Below are positions 55,530 to 64,000 of a stretch of 64,000 nucleotides of DNA, one piece after another. A program made the translations under genes and the position numbers. The notes under the pieces are model-generated. The model saw only the letters and a program-made list of their open reading frames with translations. It had not been told where the DNA came from and did not search any database. Each line of letters begins with the position of its first letter. Within the stretch, counting starts at the first letter, position 1. Origin of the DNA: Ignatzschineria rhizosphaerae (GTDB taxonomy: Bacteria; Pseudomonadota; Gammaproteobacteria; Cardiobacteriales; Wohlfahrtiimonadaceae); NCBI RefSeq assembly GCF_022655595.1, contig NZ_CP093379.1, forward strand, positions 2,802,010 to 2,866,009, written 5' to 3'.

Positions 55530-56117
55530 TTATTTTGCCTCTGATTGTTTTGCGAGGTCTTCTAGTGATGTTGTAAAGCCTTTCATTGAGATGTCGACTT
55601 TAACGTTATTTGCATCAGGACCAAGGAAGTCATGTGTATAGCTTACATTTAACTTTCCAGAACCTTTTAAAGTACTAAGTACTTTAGGGTCACTGATTGG
55701 AAGACCTGTGATACAGCCATCAGGTAAGCAGCGCTCAAAACTTAAACCGGTGACTTTAGAGCCTTCAATCTCTAATTGTTTACCATCAATTTTAAGCTCA
55801 AGACCAGGAATTAAAAGTGCACCAGGAAGGGCGCTAAAAATAAGCGTTGGGTTCCCATCAATATAAACAACAGATGCTCTTAATGCTTTGACTTTTTGCT
55901 TTTGTTTTTCATCATTTGGGTTCGTAAGTTCGATATCCCCAGTTGTTGACATTAAGCAGTTTTCAAAGGTTCCCTCAGGAGATTCATCTTGTAAACATTC
56001 AACTTTCCAGTCGCCGTGTTGTTTAAGGTAAATCACTTCCGTTTGATTTTGTTGAGCTGTCGCAACGCTTCCTAAAAGAAGTGCAACACTTGTACTTAAT
56101 AATAACTTTTTTAACAT
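55530..56117 (-). CDS. Invasion-associated locus B (IalB) family secreted protein
   Basis: This 195-residue protein has a signal peptide (MLKKLLLSTSVALLLGSVATA) and the IalB family pattern: HGDWKVECLQD near the start, a Cys pair in CLPDGC, and a beta-rich periplasmic body. The family is common in Alphaproteobacteria (Bartonella IalB) and of uncertain function; it is an envelope protein. It is transcribed alone from an own promoter and ended by a terminator. Confidence 0.82.
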   Translation of the reverse strand: MLKKLLLSTSVALLLGSVATAQQNQTEVIYLKQHGDWKVECLQDESPEGTFENCLMSTTGDIELTNPNDEKQKQKVKALRASVVYIDGNPTLIFSALPGALLIPGLELKIDGKQLEIEGSKVTGLSFERCLPDGCITGLPISDPKVLSTLKGSGKLNVSYTHDFLGPDANNVKVDISMKGFTTSLEDLAKQSEAK

Positions 56118-56271
56118 AACCGGGTTTTACTCCATATAATTAGGAACGCTAAGGATTTCGATGTTTTCTATAAATAGAATAACATTACAAGTGGTTTATT
56201 ATATACTAGTTCAATAATCGTTCAAGAAAAGGTCGATTTCAAGAGATCGATAGGAAAGAGAAGACAAAAAG

Positions 56272-56919
56272 ATGCAGTTATCTAATGAGAAATCGCAAGC
56301 CAATGGGCATGTGTATGTTATTTCAGCACCTTCAGGGGGTGGAAAAACAACATTGGTAGAGGCGCTAATGGCGCAAGATAGCAATGTTACAAGAGCGGTC
56401 ACTCATACAACAAGAGGGGCAAGAGAGGGTGAAGAAAATGGAGTGGATTACCATTTTGTCACGAAAGATCAGTTTAGAGAGATGATTCAAAATGAGGATT
56501 TTCTCGAGCATGCCGAAGTCTTTGATAACTTATATGGAACCTCTTTAGCAGAGGTGAGAAAACACACCGCAACAGGAAAAGATGTGGTTCTTGTGATTGA
56601 TTGGCAAGGCGCAGCTTCCGTGAAAGCGATGATGCCAGAGGCGCAGTTGATCTTTGTAATTCCCCCATCTATTGCAGAGCTTGAGGCAAGATTATCAGCG
56701 CGTAAGCAAGATGATCCTGAGATTGTAAAAAAACGGATGGCTGATGCGATGAATCAAATTCGCCATTATGAGAAGTTTGATTATGTGATTATTAACGATG
56801 ATTTTAAAAGTGCTTTACAAGATTTAAGTCAAATATTTAAGGTCAATCGTCTTCGTACTCACTATCAAAAATCAAAAAATCAGCCGTTATTAGATGATTT
56901 GTTGGGTGAAAAAATCTAA
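56272..56919 (+). CDS. gmk: Guanylate kinase
   Basis: This 215-residue nucleotide kinase makes GDP from GMP and ATP. It has the P-loop SAPSGGGKTTLVEAL at about residues 18-32, then VTHTTRGAREGEENGVDYHF with the GMP-binding Tyr and Arg, and VLVIDWQGAASVK. It is followed by rpoZ and spoT, the classical stringent-response cluster. Confidence 0.97.
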   Translation: MQLSNEKSQANGHVYVISAPSGGGKTTLVEALMAQDSNVTRAVTHTTRGAREGEENGVDYHFVTKDQFREMIQNEDFLEHAEVFDNLYGTSLAEVRKHTATGKDVVLVIDWQGAASVKAMMPEAQLIFVIPPSIAELEARLSARKQDDPEIVKKRMADAMNQIRHYEKFDYVIINDDFKSALQDLSQIFKVNRLRTHYQKSKNQPLLDDLLGEKI

Positions 56920-57155
56920 ATAAATAACCTATTTAACGGTATACTGATTCGCTTTTTAGTCGTCATTATATAGTGATGATATATCGCATTGCTGATCATT
57001 GAGTTTTATTCATGGGGAATATGATCATGAAGATTGCCCGATATTCTCATTTTGACTAAATTATGCGATATTAAGAGAAATGCATATGTTTTAGATAAAG
57101 AGAGTGCTTACCTTTTTTATCGATATTAATGAAAGTTAGTTTTAGGAGTAAAATT

Positions 57156-57386
57156 ATGGCTCGTGTAACGGTACAAGATTGTTTAGAAAAAGTAGATAAC
57201 CGTTTTCAGTTAGTGTCAGTCGCAGCAAAAAGAGCAAGACAGCTTGAGCGTGGCGCTGAACCTACAGTTGTACGTACAAATCGTGCATCAAAACCAACAG
57301 TAATTGCCCTGCGTGAGATCGCTAAAGGGGATATTACGCCGGATGAGATTAAAGCAAAAGAGCTTGAGTACAACGCAGAATTTTAA
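57156..57386 (+). CDS. rpoZ: RNA polymerase omega subunit
   Basis: This 76-residue subunit supports beta-prime folding and holds part of the ppGpp site of RNA polymerase. [20 protein letters not shown] and VALREIAKG-like [13 protein letters not shown] are the conserved blocks. The start is ATG 57156, with AGGAG 7 to 11 bases upstream; an upstream ATG at 57129 would give a non-conserved tail. Confidence 0.96.
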   Translation: MARVTVQDCLEKVDNRFQLVSVAAKRARQLERGAEPTVVRTNRASKPTVIALREIAKGDITPDEIKAKELEYNAEF

Positions 57387-57412
57387 TCATTCGTGATGGG
57401 TTTAATAAAGAT

Positions 57413-57441
57413 AGCCACCAAAATTTTGGTTGGCTGTTTTT
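57413..57441 (+). terminator. Hairpin terminator after rpoZ
   Basis: AGCC-ACCAAAATTTTGGTTGGCT, a nearly perfect stem with one bulge, followed by GTTTTTG. It separates rpoZ from spoT, which has its own promoter region. Confidence 0.7.
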
Positions 57442-57593
57442 GTTGTCTTTAGAATTTTAAAGCAATTTAAAATAAAAATAATAAAGAAGCCATTATTAAT
57501 TGATTTGATAAAACGATAATTTATGTTATCTCTGAATATAGAGAATTTATAGATTGATCAGAGGATCGATAATATCGGTTCAAAGGAGTCCTG

Positions 57594-59774
57594 ATGGAGA
57601 GTCATAATCTACCTCCAAATCTCCTTCCTTGGCGTAAAGAGTTTGAGATTAAAGTCGATCGCTTATTGCGAATCGTGGGTCGATATCTTTCGGAAGAAGA
57701 GGTTAGTGAAGTTAAGCGTGCCTGTATCTATGGTGCTTTTGCGCATCAGGAACAATTTCGCTCGTCTGGAGAACCTTATATCTTTCACCCGATTGCGGTA
57801 GCGCTCATTTTAAGTGAGGTGCAAATAGATAAAGCCTCCCTTGTTGGAGCTATTTTGCATGACGTGATTGAAGATACTGAGATCAGTTTTGATGAAATTA
57901 AGCATGAATTTGGGGAAGAAGTTGCTCAAATCGTTGATGGTGTTACCAAGCTTACAAAAATTAAATTTCGCTCGAAAGAAGAAGCTAAGGCTGAGAACTT
58001 TCGCAAAATGATTTTAGCGATGACCAAAGATCTGCGGATTATTATGGTTAAACTCGCTGATAGGCTTCATAATATGCGAACTTTAGGTTCCTTGCCGGCA
58101 TATAAAAAGCGCCGCATTGCTAATGAAACATTAGAAGTTTATGCGCCTATTGCTGCAAGACTTGGCATGTATGTTTTACAAGTCTATTTAGAAAATCTCT
58201 GTTTTGAGAATATCTACCCAATGCGTTATGCCGTACTGGCAAAGGCAATTGATGAAAAATATGCCAATGAGAGTGAAAATCTCACGCGCATTAAAGATAC
58301 TATTTACGATCGTTTAGTCCGCAGTAATATTCTATCGCGCATCTCCACTCGGCAAAAGCATCTATGGAGTATCTACAATAAACTCAAGATGAAGGGACGG
58401 ATTGAGCTTGTTTACGATATCTTTGCGATTCGAGTTATCGTCTCCACTGTAGATGAGTGCTATCGCGTTTTAGGGATGGTTCATCAACTTTATAAACCGA
58501 TTATTGGTGGCTTTAAAGATTATATTGCAATTCCTAAAGGTAATGGTTATCAAAGTCTGCATACCATTGTGTTTGGGCGTAATGGCTTGCCGGTAGAGGT
58601 GCAAATACGGACCCGCGATATGCATGTGATTGCAGAAGCTGGGGCAGCGGCTCACTGGCGTTATAAAGATGCTTATGAAGGGCAAGAGCATAACCAAATT
58701 CGAACCAATAAGTGGCTTGATTCTGTGACAGAATTACAAGATAGTGGCATCTCTTCTGAGGAGTTTATGGAGGCGATGAAAGCCAACCTATTCCCAAAAG
58801 AGATCTATCTCTTTACGCCTAAAGGACGCATTATTGAATTGCCGAAAGGCTCTACGGGGATCGACTTTGCTTATGCGGTTCATACGGAAGTGGGAAATCG
58901 TTGTAAGATAATCATTGTCGATGGGCAAGAAGTACCTTTCTCTCAATCACTGCATAATGGGCAAACCGTTGAAATTATTACAGAGCAGGGTTTAAGACCT
59001 TCGCCAAAATGGCTTGATTATGTGGTGAGTGCTCGAGCACGAACTAGCATTTTAACTTATCTCTCGAAACTCCCAAATGATGCTTCTCTCTGTATTGGGG
59101 AGGCGCTTTTAATAAGTGCATTAGAAGAGAAAGGGATTTTGCTTGATGAGTTTACAAGCACGGATCGCGATATCTTATTAGAAGAGCTAGATCTTGGAAC
59201 AAAAGAAGAGTTGTTAATTGGTATTGGGCGTGGGAAATACCCAATGCATTATGTCATTAATCGTTTTTTAGTGAAGCAAGGTTTAGAAGTTGAGATGCAT
59301 GAAGCGCCAGAAGAAGATGAAGATGGCTTAGAGGTATCTAGCGATATCATTATTGGGGCTGAGAAGATGAAAACAACACTAGGTAGGTGTTGTTACCCAT
59401 TACCTGGTGAATCGATTATTGGCTATTTAAGTCAGCGTCATGGAATGGTGATTCATCAAGTAGATTGCGCGAATGTTGAAAACTATAAAAAACAAGCCGA
59501 TCGCTGGATTCCACTTGCTTGGAGTAAGAAAGCGCAGGGTGATTTCCCGGTACAGTTAACCTTGATTGCTAAGAATCGCCGAGGGGCGATTGCTTCGGTG
59601 AGCGCAAAAGTCACAGAGATGAATCTTGATTTTGGGGAGTTTATGTCTGAGCCGATGAGTGATGATCTTGTGAGAATCCGCTTTGTCGTGGATGTAGAAG
59701 ACCGAAAACATTTGGCAGATATCATGCGTGAAATTCGATTGTTGCCTTTAGTAGAACGTGTTTCTCGCCGCTAA
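57594..59774 (+). CDS. spoT: Bifunctional (p)ppGpp synthetase/hydrolase SpoT
   Basis: This 726-residue protein regulates ppGpp. The HD hydrolase has HPIAVALIL and LHDVIEDT intact; the synthetase has YDIFAIRVIV and IPKGNGYQSLHTIV; then TGS (TPKGRIIELPKGSTGIDFAY), helical and C-terminal ACT domains. The HD motif is intact, so it is hydrolase-competent (SpoT-type, not RelA). AAAGGAG lies 5 to 9 bases before the ATG. It follows gmk-rpoZ, as in E. coli. Confidence 0.96.
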   Translation: MESHNLPPNLLPWRKEFEIKVDRLLRIVGRYLSEEEVSEVKRACIYGAFAHQEQFRSSGEPYIFHPIAVALILSEVQIDKASLVGAILHDVIEDTEISFDEIKHEFGEEVAQIVDGVTKLTKIKFRSKEEAKAENFRKMILAMTKDLRIIMVKLADRLHNMRTLGSLPAYKKRRIANETLEVYAPIAARLGMYVLQVYLENLCFENIYPMRYAVLAKAIDEKYANESENLTRIKDTIYDRLVRSNILSRISTRQKHLWSIYNKLKMKGRIELVYDIFAIRVIVSTVDECYRVLGMVHQLYKPIIGGFKDYIAIPKGNGYQSLHTIVFGRNGLPVEVQIRTRDMHVIAEAGAAAHWRYKDAYEGQEHNQIRTNKWLDSVTELQDSGISSEEFMEAMKANLFPKEIYLFTPKGRIIELPKGSTGIDFAYAVHTEVGNRCKIIIVDGQEVPFSQSLHNGQTVEIITEQGLRPSPKWLDYVVSARARTSILTYLSKLPNDASLCIGEALLISALEEKGILLDEFTSTDRDILLEELDLGTKEELLIGIGRGKYPMHYVINRFLVKQGLEVEMHEAPEEDEDGLEVSSDIIIGAEKMKTTLGRCCYPLPGESIIGYLSQRHGMVIHQVDCANVENYKKQADRWIPLAWSKKAQGDFPVQLTLIAKNRRGAIASVSAKVTEMNLDFGEFMSEPMSDDLVRIRFVVDVEDRKHLADIMREIRLLPLVERVSRR

Positions 59775-59857
59775 AGCACAATGCTATGAATGAGTCATTA
59801 ATTTTAAAAAGCCTTTAAGGATCATGAAGTGACCCCATAAAGTTGGACAGTTTAAAA

Positions 59858-60658
59858 TTATAAAGACAAGGACTGAGTTCGATATTCTATTGGACTTAGT
59901 CCTTTTAATTTAAGCTTAATTCGTTTGTGATTGTAATAATCAATATATTTGTGTAGCTCTGTTTGAAGATGATCTACTGATTTAAACCGTTGTGTGTAAA
60001 AAAATTCTGATTTTAGTATCCCAAAAAAGTTCTCTATGACAGCATTATCATAGCAATTACCTTTACGGGACATACTCTGTTTAATATTGTTTTTCTTTAG
60101 GTTTTGTTGATACTGAGCCATTTGATATTGCCAACCTTGATCTGAATGAAGGATCAGCTTTTCTCGACCTCTCTTACTACTTTGTAAGTATGTTAAGGCT
60201 TTCTCCAACATCCGTTCGACTAATTCATATTTTGGTCTTTTTGTAATTTCATAACTAATAACTTCTTGATTATAGAGATCTAGAATCGGAGATAAATAGA
60301 GTTTCTCCCCATTGACTTTGAACTCTGTAACATCTGTTACCCATTTTTGGTTAGGCTTGCTTGCTGTAAATTGACGTTGTAAAAGATTCTTAGCAACTCT
60401 TCCAATCTGGCCTTTATAAGAACGATATTTCTTTGGACGAATCAAAGATTTTAGGTTCAACTGTTTCATTAGCCTCTGGACTTTCTTATGGTTAATGATG
60501 AACTCTCGCCTTAGTATTGCTGTAATTCTGCGATAGCCATAACGCCCCTTGTTCTCATGATAAATTGACAATATTTTCGCTTTAAGATCACTTTCCGGAT
60601 CAGCAGAGAAGAGTGACTTTCGATGATAATAATAACTACTTCTCGCAAGATGGGTCAC
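59858..60658 (-). CDS. IS3-family transposase OrfB, intact
   Basis: This 266-residue DDE integrase (rve) shows WVTDVTEF, LHSDQGWQYQ and ENFFGILKSEF holding the D, D and E. It is preceded by an HTH_21-type region (ENKGRYGYRRITAILRREF). Normal expression is as OrfAB via the A6G slip at 60754-60760, where the -1 frame is open into this ORF; the start shown here is a GTG at 60658. It has Trp where copy 1 has a stop. Confidence 0.88.
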   Translation of the reverse strand: MTHLARSSYYYHRKSLFSADPESDLKAKILSIYHENKGRYGYRRITAILRREFIINHKKVQRLMKQLNLKSLIRPKKYRSYKGQIGRVAKNLLQRQFTASKPNQKWVTDVTEFKVNGEKLYLSPILDLYNQEVISYEITKRPKYELVERMLEKALTYLQSSKRGREKLILHSDQGWQYQMAQYQQNLKKNNIKQSMSRKGNCYDNAVIENFFGILKSEFFYTQRFKSVDHLQTELHKYIDYYNHKRIKLKLKGLSPIEYRTQSLSL

Positions 60659-60690
60659 TTTAAGTAGGAGTGTTAAAGGATGCTTCTCTT

Positions 60691-60888
60691 TTAACTCCTC
60701 GATTGTTTCAGTTTGAGCCTTCGCTGTTCCTCCCTCTCTTCCAACTCTTGATACTTTTTTAAGACATCATTCTCCGCGCGGAGATAGAGAAGCTCAGCGG
60801 TTAATTCATCAATCAGCTTTTCCTGCTCTGTTCTATTATCTGGCTTTTTGGGTATTAGGTCGACCTTTCTGGCGTGGTTTAAGCGCAT
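60691..60888 (-). pseudogene. IS3-family orfA, C-terminal remnant in copy 2
   Basis: The leucine-zipper half of OrfA (LIDELTAELLYLRAENDVLK) remains, but the preceding helix-turn-helix half is cut by the IS481 element and MITE (N-terminal piece at 62044-62223). The same extra A in CAAAAAGCC as in copy 1 separates the halves. The AAAAAAG slippery site at 60754-60760 is intact. Confidence 0.8.
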
Positions 60889-60985
60889 CTAAACCACCCA
60901 TTTTAAAGAGAGATTTCCATTCTAATACAGAAGTAAATGCAGGAATATTAAAATATGCAGCAGTCTCTCGGATAGAAAGGTTATT

Positions 60986-61857
60986 TGTTAGAAATCGGCG
61001 GGTTGTTTACACTTCAGTGTTAAAATAATTTTCTAAAACTTCATAAGGCGTTAAACCATTAATACCCTTATGAGGTTTTACTGTGTTGTAATAGTTCAAA
61101 AATCGTTTTAGCTTCTTTTTCCGATCATCTGAACTGATAAACTCTTCCTGATTATGCCACATTTCCATGAGTGTTCGAATGACTCTTTCTGCTTTTCCAT
61201 TCGTTTGAGGGCAAGCTGGCTTTGTAAACTTTTGATTAATCTTATGTGTTAGACACATTTCGACAAAGGCATGTTCTGATGTACCTTTATACTCACGACC
61301 ATTATCCGAATAGGTGCATTCTACAGTATAGGGACACTGTTCTAACAGATCCCATCGAAGAAATTCAGCAGCACTAAACTGTGATTTATCAGGATAAATA
61401 CCGGCATAAAGTTCTCTTGAAAAATCATCAATTCCTACAAATAAATACTCTCTAGTGCGATTTTTAAGATCTCCTTTTAAAAGAGGGAGCCGTTTAGTAT
61501 CCACATGGACCATCTCGCCAGGATAGTTTTTGTTATAACGTTTAGCCCTCTTTTTAAGTTTCTCTTCAATAGATTTTTCAATCTTTGCAAGACGTTTAAT
61601 GCCATACTTAATTGTTCTATAACGTTCATTTTTACTAGCTAATGGCACAAACAAGTTCAATCTACCTTGTTTTAGTACTTTATAGATCGTAGGTCTGCTT
61701 ACCATAAAACGCTCAGCTAGATAGGTTACGGTAAATTTTTCTTGATGATGTAATCGCCAAATCTCTTCTCGATGAAACGGCGTTAATTTTGTTTTTCGAT
61801 GGATATTCATAACAGTATTTTCTCCTAATACTGTAAACAACGCGATAAAATCCTACA
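60986..61857 (-). mobile_element. IS481-family insertion sequence nested in IS3 copy 2
   Basis: This 872-bp element begins TGTTAGAAATCGGCGGGTTG and ends (inverted) TGTAGGATTTTATCGCGTTG; both termini continue with TTTAC, so the shared inner part is GTTGTTTAC. A 7-bp target repeat GGTTATT lies at 60979-60985 and 61858-61864, and the uninterrupted sequence is seen in IS3 copy 1. It carries one transposase gene. Confidence 0.9.
61007..61810 (-). CDS. IS481-family transposase
   Basis: This 267-residue transposase has an N-terminal helix-turn-helix (EKFTVTYLAERFMVSRPTIY) and a DDE core: MVHVDTKRLPLLKG (first D), TYSDNGREYKGT (second D) and GKAERVIRTLMEMW (E). The end PHKGINGLTPYEVLENYF is typical of IS481 transposases. 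Intact and full length. I chose ATG 61810, with AGGAG 11 bases upstream; an upstream start at 61840 is possible. Confidence 0.9.
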   Translation of the reverse strand: MNIHRKTKLTPFHREEIWRLHHQEKFTVTYLAERFMVSRPTIYKVLKQGRLNLFVPLASKNERYRTIKYGIKRLAKIEKSIEEKLKKRAKRYNKNYPGEMVHVDTKRLPLLKGDLKNRTREYLFVGIDDFSRELYAGIYPDKSQFSAAEFLRWDLLEQCPYTVECTYSDNGREYKGTSEHAFVEMCLTHKINQKFTKPACPQTNGKAERVIRTLMEMWHNQEEFISSDDRKKKLKRFLNYYNTVKPHKGINGLTPYEVLENYFNTEV

Positions 61858-61909
61858 GGTTATTTAATGTCATGTAAGTTACAACATGTAGCTTAAATTC
61901 AGCCGTATA

Positions 61910-62044
61910 GGGTCTGTTGAACATTCAAAGTTGAAGGGATGCAATATATTGAATAACCAATACTTTTGAGTCATTTTTTAAAATTAATGAAAATGAATAT
62001 TTTCAGCAAAAACAATAGGTTATGTGTCAATGTTCAACAACCCC
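61910..62044. mobile_element. 135-bp MITE with TA target repeat, nested in IS3 copy 2
   Basis: GGGTCTGTTGAACATT at the left and AATGTTCAACAACCCC at the right match 14 of 16 as inverted repeats. TA flanks it on both sides (61908-61909 and 62045-62046), and IS3 copy 1 has the empty site with one TA. It has no coding capacity. TA duplication suggests mobilisation by an IS630- or IS5-type transposase (inference). Confidence 0.85.
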
Positions 62045-62270
62045 TAGTTAAGTTTAGAAGTTCTGGGTTTTATACCTTCAGCCCCATGATACTGATAAGC
62101 TTTCACCCACTTACGGACAGTTGTGCATTCCACATTAAAGTAGCGAGCAGTCGCTTGATAACCATGATTATCAAGATAAAACTGAATTACTTGTAATTTA
62201 AAATCAAAAGAATATTTAGCCATATAAAAACACCCCAAAGTTGTGTCCAACTTTTGGGGGGCAGTTTATC

Positions 62271-62454
62271 AGTGCTTAAAGGCTTTTTTTATTGATTCAA
62301 AAAAGGATGAAGGGCTTAATAGGCGATATGAGTCATCTCTTTATCTTGGAAAATCGTTATAATGCCAAGTTATTATACTTAACTGTTGTTGATCATTGAT
62401 GCCATGCAGATTATCGTACGGCATTGAATATCTATTTTTAAAGAGAGAATCTCT
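62271..62454. other. Gap between IS3 copy 2 and the cupin gene
   Basis: About 180 AT-rich bases; it must contain the promoter of roxA, but I could not choose one with confidence. No ORF or RNA gene is visible. Confidence 0.4.
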
Positions 62455-63636
62455 ATGGCAAAAGCACAACCTTTATCTTTTTTAGGTGGATTAACCGCGG
62501 AAACATTTTTGAGAGAATACTGGCAGAAAAAACCATTATTTGTAAAAAATGCTTTTCCGAATTTTGAAGATCCGCTCTCGGCAGATGAGATTGCAGGTTT
62601 AGCATTTGAATCTTTTATTCCCTCTCGTTTTATCTTTGAAAAAGGGGGCGAGCGTCCTTGGCAATTAAAGATGGGGCCGGCAACTGAAGATGATTTTGCA
62701 ACGTTAAAAGATAAAAAGTGGATGCTCGTTGTCAATGACGTTGAGAAAAATCTTCCAGAGTTAAAATCGATGACAGCGCCTTTTACATTTATTCCTAACT
62801 GGCGTCTTGATGATTTACAGGTGAGCCTTGGAGAAGATGGCGGAAATGTTGGCGCTCATTGGGATGATTATGATGTTTTTTTAATTCAAGGAATGGGGCA
62901 GAAAAAGTGGCAAATTAGCTACTTGCCAGTCTCTGAAGATGATTTTCTTAAAGGGGTCGATATCCGTTTAATTGAAAACTTCAAAGTGGATGAAGAGTGG
63001 ATTGTAGAACCAGGAGATATGCTCTATCTACCTCCAAGAATAGGGCATTATGGGGTTAATATTGGTCGTAGTGTCACTTGGTCGGTAGGATTTAGGGCGC
63101 CCAAGCATCAAGAGATGTTTCGTGATTTTATCGAGATGAAATTTGATAATATAGCTGAAGATGCACGTTTTAGTGATCTTGAATTAGAAGTTTCTACTCA
63201 GTATGGGGAGTTGACAGATGATGCTATTGATCGAGTGGTGAAGGTGATTAAAGAGGGGTTACTCACTAATCGTGATGAGATTGCAAAGTGGTTTGGGGTA
63301 TTTATGACAGAGCCGAAGATGTATCAAACGCCAGAACTTTTAGAAGAGAAATTAACGCTTGAAGCGGTAATGACTTTTCTTGATGAGGGAGGGGCATTAG
63401 AAGTGCATCCCGGGTTAACATTCATTCATCGCCAAATTGGTGAGCAGTATTACCTTTTTGTAGGTGGGCACTCCTATCCTTTGCCAAAGGAGTATCGTGA
63501 TCTAATTACATTGATTGTTAATGCAGAGTATTTAGATTTTGATGATCTAGAGGATTATTTAAGCAATAATATTGCCGGTGAATTTATTACAAAACTTCTT
63601 AATGAGGGAGTTTTAACGATGGAAGAGGACGAGTAA
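62455..63636 (+). CDS. roxA: Cupin-like ribosomal oxygenase, RoxA/YcfD-type
   Basis: This 393-residue Fe(II)/2-oxoglutarate oxygenase is of the JmjC family that hydroxylates arginine of ribosomal protein L16. FLREYWQKKPLFVKNAFPNF at the start and NVGAHWDDYDVFLIQG with the metal HxD pair are conserved; the distal His is in LPPRIGHYGVNIGRSVTWS. The C-terminal winged-helix part is present. The gene is full length; AGAGAGAA precedes the ATG. Confidence 0.9.
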   Translation: MAKAQPLSFLGGLTAETFLREYWQKKPLFVKNAFPNFEDPLSADEIAGLAFESFIPSRFIFEKGGERPWQLKMGPATEDDFATLKDKKWMLVVNDVEKNLPELKSMTAPFTFIPNWRLDDLQVSLGEDGGNVGAHWDDYDVFLIQGMGQKKWQISYLPVSEDDFLKGVDIRLIENFKVDEEWIVEPGDMLYLPPRIGHYGVNIGRSVTWSVGFRAPKHQEMFRDFIEMKFDNIAEDARFSDLELEVSTQYGELTDDAIDRVVKVIKEGLLTNRDEIAKWFGVFMTEPKMYQTPELLEEKLTLEAVMTFLDEGGALEVHPGLTFIHRQIGEQYYLFVGGHSYPLPKEYRDLITLIVNAEYLDFDDLEDYLSNNIAGEFITKLLNEGVLTMEEDE

Positions 63637-63640
63637 AATC

Positions 63641-64000
63641 ATGAGTTTTTATCAAAAATTAAGCGCGAGTTTGATGATGGGGGTTATGGCTATTGTTGGA
63701 ATGGCTTTTGCAAACCCTATAACGACAATGAGTGCGGATTTAGAAAGTATTCAAAAAGCGAAGGGAGGGGTTGTAAAGCCTTCATTTGGTCTGTCACCAA
63801 ATTCAGGATTGCGTGAAGGGGAGATGAGAATTGGTGAACAAACGATTATTGTGGAGCTTGCCTTAGATGGTTACTCGCAGGCAAAAGGCTTGATGTTTCG
63901 AGAATCAATGCCGGAAAACTCAGGCATGCTCTTTATGTTTTCTGAAACCCAGCCACTCTCATTTTGGATGAAAAACACGTTAATACCTTTAGATATTATC
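63641..64000 (+). CDS. DUF192 family secreted protein (5' part, cut by window end)
   Basis: 120 codons are visible. A signal peptide (ASLMMGVMAIVGMAFA) is followed by the DUF192 pattern KGLMFRESMPENSGMLFMF, then FWMKNTLIPLDII, where the window ends. The family is secreted or periplasmic and of unknown function. It starts 4 bp after roxA and is probably co-transcribed with it. Confidence 0.85.
   Translation, partial: MSFYQKLSASLMMGVMAIVGMAFANPITTMSADLESIQKAKGGVVKPSFGLSPNSGLREGEMRIGEQTIIVELALDGYSQAKGLMFRESMPENSGMLFMFSETQPLSFWMKNTLIPLDII

Larger units (their letters stand above)
59824..62267 (-). mobile_element. IS3-family (IS150-like) insertion sequence, copy 2, doubly interrupted
   Basis: Same element as 18537-19962. 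Target repeat ATC (59821-59823 and 62268-62270). It is 2444 bp long: removing the nested IS481 element with its 7-bp repeat and a 135-bp MITE with its TA leaves about 1428 bp. OrfB is intact here. The last bases of the right end differ from copy 1 (CAGTTT against CAGTTCA). Confidence 0.92.

Overview
The window reads as a chromosomal segment of an AT-rich gammaproteobacterium. The core genes (tol, recA, hldE, pilZ-tatD, rsmG-parA-parB-atp, ppk1, birA, mnmG, gmk-rpoZ-spoT, roxA) are of gammaproteobacterial type. The overall flavour would fit the Cardiobacteriales (Ignatzschineria/Wohlfahrtiimonas-like), but that assignment is inference and no rRNA is present to test it.

Region 1 (1 to about 17350) is one end of a P2-like contractile-tail prophage; the rest lies left of the window. 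On the minus strand, from right to left, are scaffold O, capsid N, small terminase M, head completion L, tail X, a lysis cassette (GH108 endolysin, lipoprotein, holin candidate, nested Rz/Rz1 spanins), R, S, V, W, J, I, fibre H, a small protein, sheath FI, tube FII, chaperones E and E+E' (-1 frameshift) and the start of the tape measure T. Large terminase P and portal Q run on the plus strand. Both O and N carry one extra base that breaks the frame, so the element may be decaying. After Q come about 850 bp of gene-free, repeat-dense DNA with a cos-like GC-rich stretch, ending at the 3' end of a tRNA-Leu(TAA) gene, the probable attachment site. No integrase, repressor or replication gene is visible in the window.

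Region 2 (17.6 to 28.7 kb): a tyrosine phosphatase, a degenerate IS3-family element, a b561-type cytochrome with a 35-codon companion, ybgC-tolQ-tolR-tolA without tolB-pal, rluC, recA, hldE, tatD and pilZ. Region 3 (29.0 to 42.7 kb): a metal ABC transporter behind a palindromic operator, late molybdenum-cofactor genes (moaD, moaE, mobA, moeA), rsmG-parA-parB and the complete F-type ATP synthase operon atpIBEFHAGDC with a clear sigma-70 promoter and terminator.

Region 4 (42.7 to 64 kb): a repeat-filled gap, ppk1, an SLC13-type transporter, an aromatic aminotransferase, a 33-codon membrane ORF, birA, a 1045-residue peptidoglycan-binding repeat protein, mnmG, an IalB-family protein and gmk-rpoZ-spoT. 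A second IS3-family copy follows, itself invaded by an IS481-family element and a 135-bp TA-flanked MITE. The window ends with a RoxA-type cupin oxygenase and a cut DUF192 gene. Four copies of a roughly 160-bp TATAGT-ended intergenic repeat sit downstream of plus-strand genes.

The most unusual signals are a tape-measure start whose Shine-Dalgarno appears to be brought into place by a hairpin, a near-symmetric array of NGTGATT heptamers beside the portal gene, the paired frameshifts in the capsid module, and the nested mobile elements.
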